Assembly (NCBI GenBank): GCA_022825895.1
Contig: JAJDVX010000019.1
Coordinates: 62,001-126,000, forward strand
From: Chloroflexota bacterium
Lineage (GTDB): Bacteria; Chloroflexota; UBA11872
Length of the DNA: 64,000 nucleotides
Direction of reading: 5' to 3'
Positions within the stretch are counted from its first letter, which is position 1. Each line of letters starts with the position of its first letter. This document shows positions 16,821-25,202 of this stretch, in pieces. Both the position numbers and the translations under genes were made by a program. The notes beneath the pieces were generated by a model, which saw only the letters and a program-made list of their open reading frames with translations, was not told the origin of the DNA and did not search any database.

Positions 16821-18194
16821 TCACTCCCGCATGGCGGCCGGGACGTTCGCCCGCCCGACTCTAATGCGGTCGGCCAGAATCTGGCCTTCCTTGATATCCG
16901 CGGCCGGCATGATCGGCAGCAGTTTCGAGAACGTCAGGAATCCGAGAATCACCAGGGCAAACGATGCGGCGACCAGGATGAACTCGGATAACGAGGGGGC
17001 GTAATCACCGTAGGTGAACGTGAGGCCGCTCTTCCGCTCAAGGGCGGGCACCACCACCATGTAGCGCTCCAGCCACATGCCCACGTTGACCAGGATGGTG
17101 GTGACGAACATCCAGAAGAAGTTGCGGCGCACGGCCCGGAACATCCACATCGGCACCGGGATGATGTAGGCGCAGATGATGAAGGTGATGGCGATTACCA
17201 CCCACGGCGGTTCGACCAGGCGCCGCTGCCAGGTGTCGACTTCCGCCGGCTCCGTGCCGTAGAGGCCGAAGAAGAAGTCCAGCAGGAAGAAGAACAGCCA
17301 CACCGTCGCCACCACGATCAGCAGGCGGGCCAGCGAGTCGATGTGGTCGCGGGTGATGAATCGCTTCAGCCCGAAGGCGTAGCGCATCACGATCATCACG
17401 GTCACAACGGCCGACACGCCGGAGTGCACGGCCCCGATCACGAAGTACGGGGCGAAGATGGTGTTGTGCCAGCCGGGCACCGAGGTGACCGCGAAGTCCC
17501 AGGACACGATCGAGTGCACCGAGACGAAGATTGGCAGGATGATGGCCGAGAGCAGAAGCCCGGCGACGGTCTGGATCCGCCACTGGCGGGTGGTGCCGCG
17601 GAAACCCATGGCCAGCACGCCGTAGATGGCCCGGCTCACCGGGTTGGGCGCGCGGTCGCGCGCCAGCGCCAGGTCCGGCAGCAGCGCCACGTAGACGAAG
17701 AGAATCGTCGACGTCAGGTAGGTGAAGATCGCCGACGGGTCCCAGACCAGCGGCGAGCGCGGGTTGGGCCAGGCGCCCCGGTTCCAGTCGTAGGGGAAGG
17801 TCCAGTACATCGTGCGCCAGGGGCGGCCGGAGTGGATCAGCGGAAACTGCACGGCCGTCAGCAGCGAGAAGATCGTCAGGACCTCGGCGGCGCGGGTGAC
17901 GGGCCGTCGCCATTCGGCCTGCGTCAGCCGCAGGATGGCCGACACCATGATTCCGGCGTGGCTGACCCCGATCCAGAACACGAAGTTGACGATCAGGAAG
18001 CCCCAGTAGACCGGGTGCGAGTACCCAAGGAACTGGAGACCGAACATCAGCATGAGGATTACGACGACGAACGCCGCCACCAGCAGGCCGTTGAGCGCAC
18101 CGCCTACCGCGAAGAACCAGGCCGGCCAGGCGAAGACGAAATCCAGCAGTTCGCGGTTCGAGGTCTTGGTGTCGGCGACGACCGGTTCTTGCAT
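16821..18194 (-). CDS. actC: Alternative complex III quinol-binding membrane subunit, NrfD/PsrC family
   Basis: 457 residues with about ten membrane helices. The GVSHAGIMVSAILRLTQAEWRRP stretch is characteristic of ActC, with the His near the proposed quinol site. FPYDWNRGAWPNPRSPLVWD and GWHNTIFAPYFVIGAVHSG are also typical. The protein oxidises menaquinol or ubiquinol and passes electrons to the FeS subunit. It is encoded directly after a second NrfD-like gene with a one-base overlap and before actD. Confidence 0.92.
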   Translation of the reverse strand: MQEPVVADTKTSNRELLDFVFAWPAWFFAVGGALNGLLVAAFVVVILMLMFGLQFLGYSHPVYWGFLIVNFVFWIGVSHAGIMVSAILRLTQAEWRRPVTRAAEVLTIFSLLTAVQFPLIHSGRPWRTMYWTFPYDWNRGAWPNPRSPLVWDPSAIFTYLTSTILFVYVALLPDLALARDRAPNPVSRAIYGVLAMGFRGTTRQWRIQTVAGLLLSAIILPIFVSVHSIVSWDFAVTSVPGWHNTIFAPYFVIGAVHSGVSAVVTVMIVMRYAFGLKRFITRDHIDSLARLLIVVATVWLFFFLLDFFFGLYGTEPAEVDTWQRRLVEPPWVVIAITFIICAYIIPVPMWMFRAVRRNFFWMFVTTILVNVGMWLERYMVVVPALERKSGLTFTYGDYAPSLSEFILVAASFALVILGFLTFSKLLPIMPAADIKEGQILADRIRVGRANVPAAMRE

Positions 18195-19543
18195 TAGTCC
18201 GGCTTCCCGATCACGTACACGTGCGTCTTCATGAACGTTCGTTCTTTACGGAGCATGGCTCCCTGGCGCATTTCCCAGCCGTTGAGGACGGGAATCCGCG
18301 AGGCGGCATACACGAAGACCGCGATCATCAATCCAATGAATCCGATGACGAACAGTACGTCCAGCGCGTTCGGCCAGTACGGCGCCGGCAACTCAGTCAT
18401 GGCGTGGCCGAATGGCGACGGGTTAGCCATGGGCGCGACGAAAAAGCGAATCCGGTCGAACAGCAGGCCCACCACGATCATTGCCGAGACTCCCGAAATC
18501 AGCGAAAGCGACTGGCGGACCCTGTTGAAGATGAGCAAGGCCAGGGGCAGCGCAAACATCAGCACGCCGGTAAGCGCGAACGGCAGGATGTAGGTGATGG
18601 CCACGGTGACCTGCATGGCGGCGACCTCGCTGGGGAGCCGGGCATACCAGATCAGCAGGAAGTCGGACCAGAAGAAGTAGAACCACATCAGCGTGGCGGC
18701 CACCAGGATCTTGCCAAGCGCCGCCGCTTGCTCATCGCCGATAAAGCGTCCGGCTTCGGGCGAAAACCGGCGCATCAACGCCGCCGTCAGCAGCGTGATG
18801 GCGATGCCGGCCTGGATGCCGGTCACGGCGCTGTACACGGGAAAGATGCCCGATCGCCAGCCTGGCAACAGGCTCTGGCCCAGGTCGGTCGTAAGCAGCA
18901 TGTGCACGAAGGCGTAGCCCATCAGGTAGAAGGCTCCGAGCGCCAGGTTGGCGGCCCGCAGGACCTTCCACTGGCGGGCCGTGCCCGCCCAGTTCAGGTA
19001 GAGCAAACGCTGCCAGCGGCCCATGGCGCGCACGCGGCTCGGCGGACCCGCCAGGTCCGGCACGGCCGAGAACCACAGGAGGGCCATTCCGGTCAGCAGC
19101 AGGATCGCCAGCGCCAGCGCATCGGTCAGGAACGGCGCGCCGGCTCTGAACTCGAACCACAACGTGGAGCGGCCGTCCAGCGGCGGCAGCGAGGCCATGA
19201 TCGGGATGAGAAGCACGAAGCTGAGCAGCGACGGCACGGCATAGAGCGCCGCCACGCGTCGCAGCGGCAGCGCCCAATAGCCCTTGGCCATGCGAGAGGC
19301 GTAAGCGATCAGGGGCGCGGCGGTTGCTGTGGACAGGATGAACATCAGCACCACGGTCGGGTAGGCCCATTCGGCGCGGTCGCCCCAGGCCGTGATCAGT
19401 TTGATGACGTACACGACGATGCCCAGGACGCCCAGCGCCGCCAGCAGCGCGATGCCCGCATGGTTCAGCGAGATGCTCAGCGCCTGCGGCCGATAGGGCG
19501 GGCGCAGGGAGAGCTTAAGGCCGGCGGCTTCCGGAGCGATCAT
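18194..19543 (-). CDS. Second NrfD-like membrane protein of the ACIII cluster (ActF-like)
   Basis: 449 residues, about ten membrane helices. It is clearly related in layout to ActC (GTARQWKVLRAANLALGAFYL; WRSGIFPVYSAVTGIQAGIA) but has an alanine- and leucine-rich divergent sequence. ACIII complexes contain two NrfD-type subunits, ActC and ActF, so this is likely the ActF position, although it precedes actC here. It may be structural or involved in proton transfer. The gene overlaps the FeS subunit stop by four bases. Confidence 0.8.
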   Translation of the reverse strand: MIAPEAAGLKLSLRPPYRPQALSISLNHAGIALLAALGVLGIVVYVIKLITAWGDRAEWAYPTVVLMFILSTATAAPLIAYASRMAKGYWALPLRRVAALYAVPSLLSFVLLIPIMASLPPLDGRSTLWFEFRAGAPFLTDALALAILLLTGMALLWFSAVPDLAGPPSRVRAMGRWQRLLYLNWAGTARQWKVLRAANLALGAFYLMGYAFVHMLLTTDLGQSLLPGWRSGIFPVYSAVTGIQAGIAITLLTAALMRRFSPEAGRFIGDEQAAALGKILVAATLMWFYFFWSDFLLIWYARLPSEVAAMQVTVAITYILPFALTGVLMFALPLALLIFNRVRQSLSLISGVSAMIVVGLLFDRIRFFVAPMANPSPFGHAMTELPAPYWPNALDVLFVIGFIGLMIAVFVYAASRIPVLNGWEMRQGAMLRKERTFMKTHVYVIGKPD

Positions 19544-20376
19544 GCGTGCGTCTCAACCGGTGCGTGGGAGTCTTCTTCGAGCTCCGCATGCGGGTCGACT
19601 TTCTTCAGGTAAATGATTCCGGGATCGGTCCCGAAGTGTTCGAGCAGCGTGTAGCTGCGGCCGGCTTCGGCTTCCGCCAACTGGGCGGGCGCGCTCTCGG
19701 GGTCGTTGAGGTCGCAGAAGACGAGCGCGCTGGTCGGACACGACTGGGCGCAGGCCGGCTGCACTTCGCCGGACCGGATTTCACGTCCCTCGGTCTTGGC
19801 CGTGACCTGGACGCGGTTAATGCGCTGGATGCAGAAGGTGCACTTCTCGATGATGCCCTTCGTCCGGACCGTCACGTCCGGATTGAGCTGATTGTTCATC
19901 GGCTCCGGCCACTCCGGATTCCAGAAGTTGAAGTAGCGCACCGAGTACGGGCAGCCGTTGGCGCAGAAGCGCGTACCGATACAGCGGTTGTAGACCTGGA
20001 CGTTCAGTCCCTCGTTGTTGTGGTACGTGGCCCAGACCGGGCAGACGGTCTCGCAGGGCGCGTTGCCGCAGTGCTGGCAGAGCACGGGGATGAAGCGCGC
20101 CTTGGCGTTGGGGAACTCGCCTTCCCAGTAGCGCTCGATGCGGATCCAGGTCTTGGCCCGGCGTTCCAGGACCCGCTGCTCCTCGTTGAGGGCGATGTTG
20201 TTCTCGGCCTGGCAGGCCACCACGCAGGCCTGGCAGCCCGTGCAGCGGTCCAGGTCCACCACCATGCCCCAGCGCACGCCCTCCGGATGGCCGACTTCGG
20301 CGTCCGTCGGGATGGTCTGGCCCATCGACGAGACGGCGCTCGCCCGGGAGGCGGCCTCGTTGGCTGAGCTACTCAT
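19540..20376 (-). CDS. Alternative complex III iron-sulfur protein (B2 part of ActB)
   Basis: 278 residues. Cysteine groups are CTGCQACVVAC, CQHCGNAPCETVC, CIGTRFCANGC and CTFC with a later CAQSC. This is 15 cysteines, as in the three [4Fe-4S] plus one [3Fe-4S] arrangement of ACIII. It takes electrons from quinol oxidation in the NrfD subunit to the pentaheme cytochrome. In many organisms this domain is fused to the molybdopterin-like domain as one ActB; here it is a separate gene overlapping its partner by eight bases. Confidence 0.92.
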   Translation of the reverse strand: MSSSANEAASRASAVSSMGQTIPTDAEVGHPEGVRWGMVVDLDRCTGCQACVVACQAENNIALNEEQRVLERRAKTWIRIERYWEGEFPNAKARFIPVLCQHCGNAPCETVCPVWATYHNNEGLNVQVYNRCIGTRFCANGCPYSVRYFNFWNPEWPEPMNNQLNPDVTVRTKGIIEKCTFCIQRINRVQVTAKTEGREIRSGEVQPACAQSCPTSALVFCDLNDPESAPAQLAEAEAGRSYTLLEHFGTDPGIIYLKKVDPHAELEEDSHAPVETHA

Positions 20377-22570
20377 TGGTGATCTGCACGATTACTTCCT
20401 CGACGTCATTGCGCGCGTTCGGCAGGACTTCGATGGTCGGGAGTTGCCGGTAGTCGCCGGTCGGCCGCACGCGAGCGCGCGTGGCCGCCCAGGCAAGGCC
20501 GCCGGCGCCGGCCACCGTCAACGGCGCCAGGCTGGCCAGCACGTTCGAGCCGCGATCTTCGCGCCAGCGTCCGCCGAAGGTATGACCCTGGCCGATCGGC
20601 ACGCCCAGCACACCGGGCGCGGCGGCCGGCGAGATGTACACGCCCGCCTCGAATTCGCCGTGCGCGGTCTCGATCCGCACCACGTCGCCGCGCGAGACAT
20701 TCAGCGCCGCCGCGGTCGACGGATTCATCTCGACCCAGGTCGTCCAGGTTGCGGTGGAAATCGGGTCGGGCGTGGCCTGCAGCCAGGGGTTGGCCGTCTC
20801 GTCGCCGCCGCCCAGGGCGACGCCCTCAAATGGGATCACGTGCAACGGGAACTCAACCCCGTTGTCGCTGAACGCCGGCTCGGCCAGCAGGTTGATGTGC
20901 CAGTTCGGACTACTTCTAAATTCAGGCGCCCAATCGTCGTTCCAGCCGCCGCCGTTCTTCAGCAACTCCACCCAGCGCTCCTCGAAGTCGCCACCCCTGA
21001 AGACCTCGGCGGCGTTGGCTCGCACCGCGTCGCGCATGGTGTCCCAGGGCGGCGCCAGGTTGGGCCGCAGGTCGTGCCACAGCGTCAGCAGGATGTCGCC
21101 AAAGCTCCGACCGGACGTCGTTGGCCTCACCACGGGCTGTTGCAAACCAACCACGTGCTGCCGCGGCGCCGGATCGGGCACGTAGTCGCCCCACTCCTCG
21201 AACGCGTGCGTGGAGGGCAGCACCAGGTCGGCGTGGCCCAGGGTCTCGTTCATGATCGTGCCGATACCGACGACGAACGGAATCTTGCCGAGCGCGTCGG
21301 CGAAGCGCGTGGCGTCGGGCATGCCGTAGACCGGGTCGGCCTCGAAAACGATGGCAACGTCGGGAGGATCGCCTTCCAGCCAGGTGTTGCCGCGGCCGGC
21401 CAGGTCGGCAAAGGACGTTGGCTCGGTCGGCGGCGTCACGCTGCTGCGGAGATCGGGGTTCGGCAGCAGTCCGCCGGGCTGCCCGACGCTTCCCACCATG
21501 TGGTTCAACAGCATGGCGGCGAGGCCGTTGTCCAGCCCGTTGGTACTGGCCAGGGCCGGACCGCCGGCGATGGCGAAGCCGGGCTGATGGCTGGCGAATT
21601 CGCGGGCAATCTCCTGGATTCGTTCGACGGGCACGCCGGTGCGCTGGCTGACGCGGTCAGGCGCATAGGCATTGAGCGCATCCAAACCGCCGACCTGGCT
21701 GACGACGTTGAACCAGTTGTCCGGCGGCGCCAATCCTTCGGCGGCGATGACCTGGGCGATCGAGAGCGCCAGCGCGCCTTCCTGCCCCGGATGCACGTAC
21801 ACCCAGGAATCGGCGTTAGCGCCGGTGAGCGACATGCGCGGCTCGACCTGGATCAGGCGTCCACGCTCGCCGTGGCCCTGGCGGAACTCGCCGTAGCCGA
21901 CGCCGTATTGCGTGGGCGACAGCCAGGTCGAAAGGAAATCCGCGCCAAACGACAGGATCGAATGCGCGTTGGCGATGTCCAGGTAGGGCAAGCGCCGCGC
22001 GCCCAGCCCGTCTTGCACGGTCTTTCGCCAGACCGTTGATTCCAATGTCTCGTAGACGACGTGCTCGCCGCCAAAGGCCGTGGCGAAGTCGCGGGCAATG
22101 CGGGCTCGCGTGCCGCTGATCGGCCCGGTAATGACCACGACGCTGCGGGCTTCCGACATCTTCTCGGTGAGCAGATCGAGCCCGGCCGGCCACTCCAGGT
22201 CCTCGAATTCGTTCGCCCCGCGCAGGCCGCGCCGGCGCCTGGGAACAGTCAATCGATCGGGGTGATATAACGACTGCACGCCCGCCTGGCTGCGCACGTT
22301 GAGCTTGCCCTGGTTGACCGGGAAGGCCGGGTTGCCTTCGACCTTCTTGGCGCGGCCGTCAATGGTGCGCACCACGACGCTATTGCCGCAGGACGAGTGG
22401 GCGCAGGTCGTGGCGAACCAGAGTTCCTGGCCGGGCAACGACAGCTCCGGCTGGAGGACAAAGCTCTGCACCTGCGACTCACGCTCGGGGGCGGCACAGG
22501 CCACCACCGTGGCGCCGCCGGCAAGCGCGGCCGAGCCGACGAGGAAACGCCGTCGTCCGAGGCCGCTCAT
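20369..22570 (-). CDS. actB: Alternative complex III molybdopterin oxidoreductase-like subunit (B1 part of ActB)
   Basis: 733 residues. The start at 22570 gives a Tat-type signal (GRRRFLVGSAALAGG) followed by a lipobox-like VACAA. The fold is that of complex-iron-sulfur molybdoenzymes, but only two cysteines remain of the N-terminal FeS motif (CAHSSCGN). The later Cys pair is replaced (NVRSQAGVQS), in line with ACIII B1 domains that carry no Mo cofactor. It is a structural subunit next to the pentaheme cytochrome. An earlier in-frame start would overlap the cytochrome gene. Confidence 0.9.
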   Translation of the reverse strand: MSGLGRRRFLVGSAALAGGATVVACAAPERESQVQSFVLQPELSLPGQELWFATTCAHSSCGNSVVVRTIDGRAKKVEGNPAFPVNQGKLNVRSQAGVQSLYHPDRLTVPRRRRGLRGANEFEDLEWPAGLDLLTEKMSEARSVVVITGPISGTRARIARDFATAFGGEHVVYETLESTVWRKTVQDGLGARRLPYLDIANAHSILSFGADFLSTWLSPTQYGVGYGEFRQGHGERGRLIQVEPRMSLTGANADSWVYVHPGQEGALALSIAQVIAAEGLAPPDNWFNVVSQVGGLDALNAYAPDRVSQRTGVPVERIQEIAREFASHQPGFAIAGGPALASTNGLDNGLAAMLLNHMVGSVGQPGGLLPNPDLRSSVTPPTEPTSFADLAGRGNTWLEGDPPDVAIVFEADPVYGMPDATRFADALGKIPFVVGIGTIMNETLGHADLVLPSTHAFEEWGDYVPDPAPRQHVVGLQQPVVRPTTSGRSFGDILLTLWHDLRPNLAPPWDTMRDAVRANAAEVFRGGDFEERWVELLKNGGGWNDDWAPEFRSSPNWHINLLAEPAFSDNGVEFPLHVIPFEGVALGGGDETANPWLQATPDPISTATWTTWVEMNPSTAAALNVSRGDVVRIETAHGEFEAGVYISPAAAPGVLGVPIGQGHTFGGRWREDRGSNVLASLAPLTVAGAGGLAWAATRARVRPTGDYRQLPTIEVLPNARNDVEEVIVQITNE

Positions 22571-22583
22571 GCGTCCCGACCGA

Positions 22584-23144
22584 TCACTTGTGACATGTCG
22601 CGCAATCCAGCGAGGCGGAGTTCTCGCGGTGGCATCCCTGGCAGTCGCCCATGGCGAGGGAGCGTACCTGTTTGACTTCCTCCATCGAAGCCACGTCGCC
22701 GTGGCAGGTCTCGCACGCGACCCCGGCCTGAATGTGGGGTGCGTGGACGAAACGCACGTGGTCGGGCACGCGATGCACACGCGCCCAATTCACCGGCGTA
22801 TTGGTGTCCCAGTGTGCTTGCAGCAGCTGGATCTGGGGGCTGTCGGTCTTCACGACGGAGTGGCAGAACATGCACTGCTCGACCGACGGCACCGTGGCCG
22901 CCGCCTGGCTGCCGACGCCCCGGTGACAGAACTCGCAGGGGATGGCGGCATCGCCCGCGTGTACCGAGTGATCGAAGGCGATGGGCTGTTCCGGCGCCGG
23001 CGTTGCGGTGCCGCCGGCAGCCATCAGGTACAACAGGATGGCCAACACGCCTGCACCACCCGCCAGCAGCGGCGTGGTGGCGCCGCCGACGATGAGGGCC
23101 TGCTTCAAGGTGACGCGAGGCAGGAGAGCGGTCAGGTGTTGCAT
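22584..23144 (-). CDS. actA: Alternative complex III pentaheme cytochrome c
   Basis: 186 residues. One N-terminal membrane helix (about 17-43) is followed by five CxxCH motifs: CEFCH, CMFCH, CETCH, CQGCH and CATCH. Additional His residues (FDHSVHAGD, RFVHAPHIQ) serve as distal ligands, the class III/c7-like pattern of ActA. It takes electrons from the FeS protein and hands them to the monoheme ActE. Its maturation requires the Ccm genes of the same cluster. The start is ATG at 23144, 13 bases upstream of the actB region. Confidence 0.93.
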   Translation of the reverse strand: MQHLTALLPRVTLKQALIVGGATTPLLAGGAGVLAILLYLMAAGGTATPAPEQPIAFDHSVHAGDAAIPCEFCHRGVGSQAAATVPSVEQCMFCHSVVKTDSPQIQLLQAHWDTNTPVNWARVHRVPDHVRFVHAPHIQAGVACETCHGDVASMEEVKQVRSLAMGDCQGCHRENSASLDCATCHK

Positions 23145-23148
23145 ACCG

Positions 23149-23445
23149 CTAGATCGCCAGCCGCGGGTAGATCTCGGGCAGGATGTCGAGCGCCAGCAGC
23201 GTGCCCTTGATTGCGAGCACCACGACCGCGATGCACCCCATCGTGACGATCACGTACAGAGGGGCCCGCATGCGTCGGGCCACCGACGCCGGCAGGTCCC
23301 CGGTGTCCATCAGCGACGGGATCATGGCGTGCGCCAGCATGTACGTGAGACCGGTCACGACCATCGCCGCGGCAAAGAACCAGACGTTCGCGACCAGTTC
23401 CGAGAGCCTGACCCAGTCGGCCTCCGAGAGTTCGCTCAGTTGCAC
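23149..23445 (-). CDS. Small two-helix membrane protein heading the ACIII operon
   Basis: 98 residues with two membrane helices (VWFFAAAMVVTGLTYMLAHA and YVIVTMGCIAVVVLAIKGTL) and a short amphipathic N-terminus. I do not recognise the family. Position as first gene, four bases before actA, makes it a candidate small ACIII subunit (some complexes carry an ActG) or an assembly factor. GTG start with GGAG about nine bases upstream. The His in MLAHAMIPS could be a ligand. Confidence 0.7.
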   Translation of the reverse strand: MQLSELSEADWVRLSELVANVWFFAAAMVVTGLTYMLAHAMIPSLMDTGDLPASVARRMRAPLYVIVTMGCIAVVVLAIKGTLLALDILPEIYPRLAI

Positions 23446-23789
23446 CCGTGCGTCTCCGTCAGCAACCGGCGCGGCACGTTCGGCGGCGCATGGTATCCGA
23501 CCCGTGCGCCTGATGCGCGGGCGATGCGTCGATTATTGGCCCAACCGACAGAATGAGGGCAGGGCAGCATCAGGCGAATTTCGTCTCCAGGCCGGGCGAC
23601 AACGTGAAATGTTTCACAAATCAACCCGGACCGCAAGAAACGCTTACGGCGCGCGGATTGCGGTCAGCCCTCCGGCGCGGCCGCGCCGGTGCTGTCACAA
23701 TACGCTGACCATTCGTGGCGTCCCGGCGGGCGGGCGCCGCGCCCTGTTTTGCTCGCGGCTTGACCGGGTCAGAAAGGACTCGAATTTCC
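23446..23789. other. Divergent intergenic region between the respiratory operon and aldehyde dehydrogenase
   Basis: 344 bases without a convincing gene. It should hold the promoter of the 19-kb respiratory unit (leftward) and that of the aldehyde dehydrogenase (rightward). The only clear structure is the palindrome at 23602-23619. AT-rich patches such as CAATAATCG (minus strand, about 23530) could be a -10, but no good -35 pairs with it. Confidence 0.6.
23602..23619. promoter_or_regulatory. Rex- or CRP/FNR-like operator palindrome
   Basis: The sequence ACGTGAAATGTTTCACAA matches 16 of 18 positions of TTGTGAA-N4-TTCACAA, the Rex operator. It equally fits TGTGA-N6-TCACA, the CRP/FNR family site, with one mismatch. 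It lies about 160 bases upstream of the respiratory operon and 170 bases upstream of the aldehyde dehydrogenase start. NADH-sensing or global redox/carbon control of both units is plausible. Confidence 0.55.
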
Positions 23790-25202
23790 ATGAAAATGTA
23801 CATCGCCGGCGCCTGGACAAACGGGCAGTCGAGCATGGACGTGCTGAATCCGTACGACGGCTCCGTGGTCGACACCGTGCCGCGCGGTACCGCCGCGGAC
23901 GTGGACCGCGCGCTGGCCAGCGCCGTACGGGGCGCCCGCGTGATGGCCGGGCTGACCGGCTTCGAGCGTTACGAATTGCTGCACCGCACGGCCGATCTCA
24001 TCAAGGCGAATGCCCAGGACCTGGCGACCCAGCTGACCCGCGAAGAGGGCAAGATCATTTCCGAGGCGACGCTCGAGGTCGAGCGGGCCGCGGAGATCAT
24101 CTACCTCTCCGCCGAAGAGGCGAAGCGGCTGGACGGCGAGGTCATTCCGCTCGACGGCGGGCCGGGCGTCCAGGGCAAGTTCGGCTTCACGATGCGCGTG
24201 CCGTGCGGGGTGGTGGCCGCTGTCACGCCGTTCAACTTCCCGCTGCATCTCGTCTGTCACAAGGTCGGTCCCGCCCTGGCCGGCGGCAACGCCGTGGTGG
24301 TCAAGCCGGCCAGCGACACGCCGCTCATGGCGCTGCGCCTGGTCGAGCTGCTGCTCGAGGCCGGCGTGCCGGATGAAGCCGTGCATTGCGTGACCGGCTC
24401 CGGCGCCGAAATCGGCGACGCCTTAGTCTCCGACCCGCGCGTTCGCAAGATCAGCTTCACCGGCAGCCGCGACATCGGCGAGCGCATCTGCAAGCAGGCC
24501 GGAATCAAGAAGGTCACAATGGAGCTCGGCTCCAACGCGCCGGTGATCGTGATGCCCGACGCCGACCTGGACAAAGTCCGCACCGTCATTCCGCAGACGG
24601 CTTTCGCCAACGCCGGCCAGGTATGCATTTCCACGCAGCGGGTGATCGCGCCGGCGCCGGTTTACGACGAGCTCGTCGAGACCCTGGTTCCCGCCGTGGC
24701 CGCCCTGTCCACCGGCGACCCGCTGGATCCCGCCACGTCCGTGGGCCCGATGATCCGCGAGTCGGACGCCGTGCGCGTGGGGAACTGGATCGACGAGGCC
24801 GTCGGCGAGGGCGCCGAACTGCTCGTCGGCGGTGAGCGCTCGGGTCAACTCTTTGAGCCGACCCTGCTGGCCGGCGTCAGCCCCGAAATGCGCGTCTCCT
24901 GCGAGGAACTGTTTGGGCCGGCGATGGGCGTGACCCGCGTGGACGACGTGGACCAGGCGATCGAGCTGGCCAACGACTCGATTTACGGCCTCAGCGCGGC
25001 GATCTTTACCCAGGACATCGACACGGCGATGCGCTTCGCCCGCAGCGTGGATTCAGGCAATATCCACATCAACTGGGGCAGCCAGTGGCGCACCGACCTG
25101 ATGCCCTACGGCGGCCTGAAGGACAGCGGCATGGGCAAGGAAGGCCCCAAGTACGCGGTGGAGGAAATGACCGAGTACAAGCTGGTGGTCATTCACGACT
25201 GA
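23790..25202 (+). CDS. NAD(P)-dependent aldehyde dehydrogenase
   Basis: 470 residues. Catalytic elements are the oxyanion Asn in TPFNFPLHL, the general base Glu in TMELGSNAP and the nucleophile Cys in NAGQVCISTQR. The cofactor-site GSRDIGERI and the C-terminal PYGGLKDSGMGKEG are also present. It oxidises an aldehyde to the acid; the subgroup resembles lactaldehyde/glyceraldehyde-3-phosphate-type enzymes, but the substrate is unknown. ATG at 23790 is chosen; AAGGA lies about 11 bases upstream. It converges on the MFS gene with a 10-base overlap. Confidence 0.95.
   Translation: MKMYIAGAWTNGQSSMDVLNPYDGSVVDTVPRGTAADVDRALASAVRGARVMAGLTGFERYELLHRTADLIKANAQDLATQLTREEGKIISEATLEVERAAEIIYLSAEEAKRLDGEVIPLDGGPGVQGKFGFTMRVPCGVVAAVTPFNFPLHLVCHKVGPALAGGNAVVVKPASDTPLMALRLVELLLEAGVPDEAVHCVTGSGAEIGDALVSDPRVRKISFTGSRDIGERICKQAGIKKVTMELGSNAPVIVMPDADLDKVRTVIPQTAFANAGQVCISTQRVIAPAPVYDELVETLVPAVAALSTGDPLDPATSVGPMIRESDAVRVGNWIDEAVGEGAELLVGGERSGQLFEPTLLAGVSPEMRVSCEELFGPAMGVTRVDDVDQAIELANDSIYGLSAAIFTQDIDTAMRFARSVDSGNIHINWGSQWRTDLMPYGGLKDSGMGKEGPKYAVEEMTEYKLVVIHD

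Noticed and set aside
20138..22039. 633-codon open frame on the plus strand opposite actB
   Set aside because: Antisense to actB and the FeS subunit, whose motifs are unambiguous.
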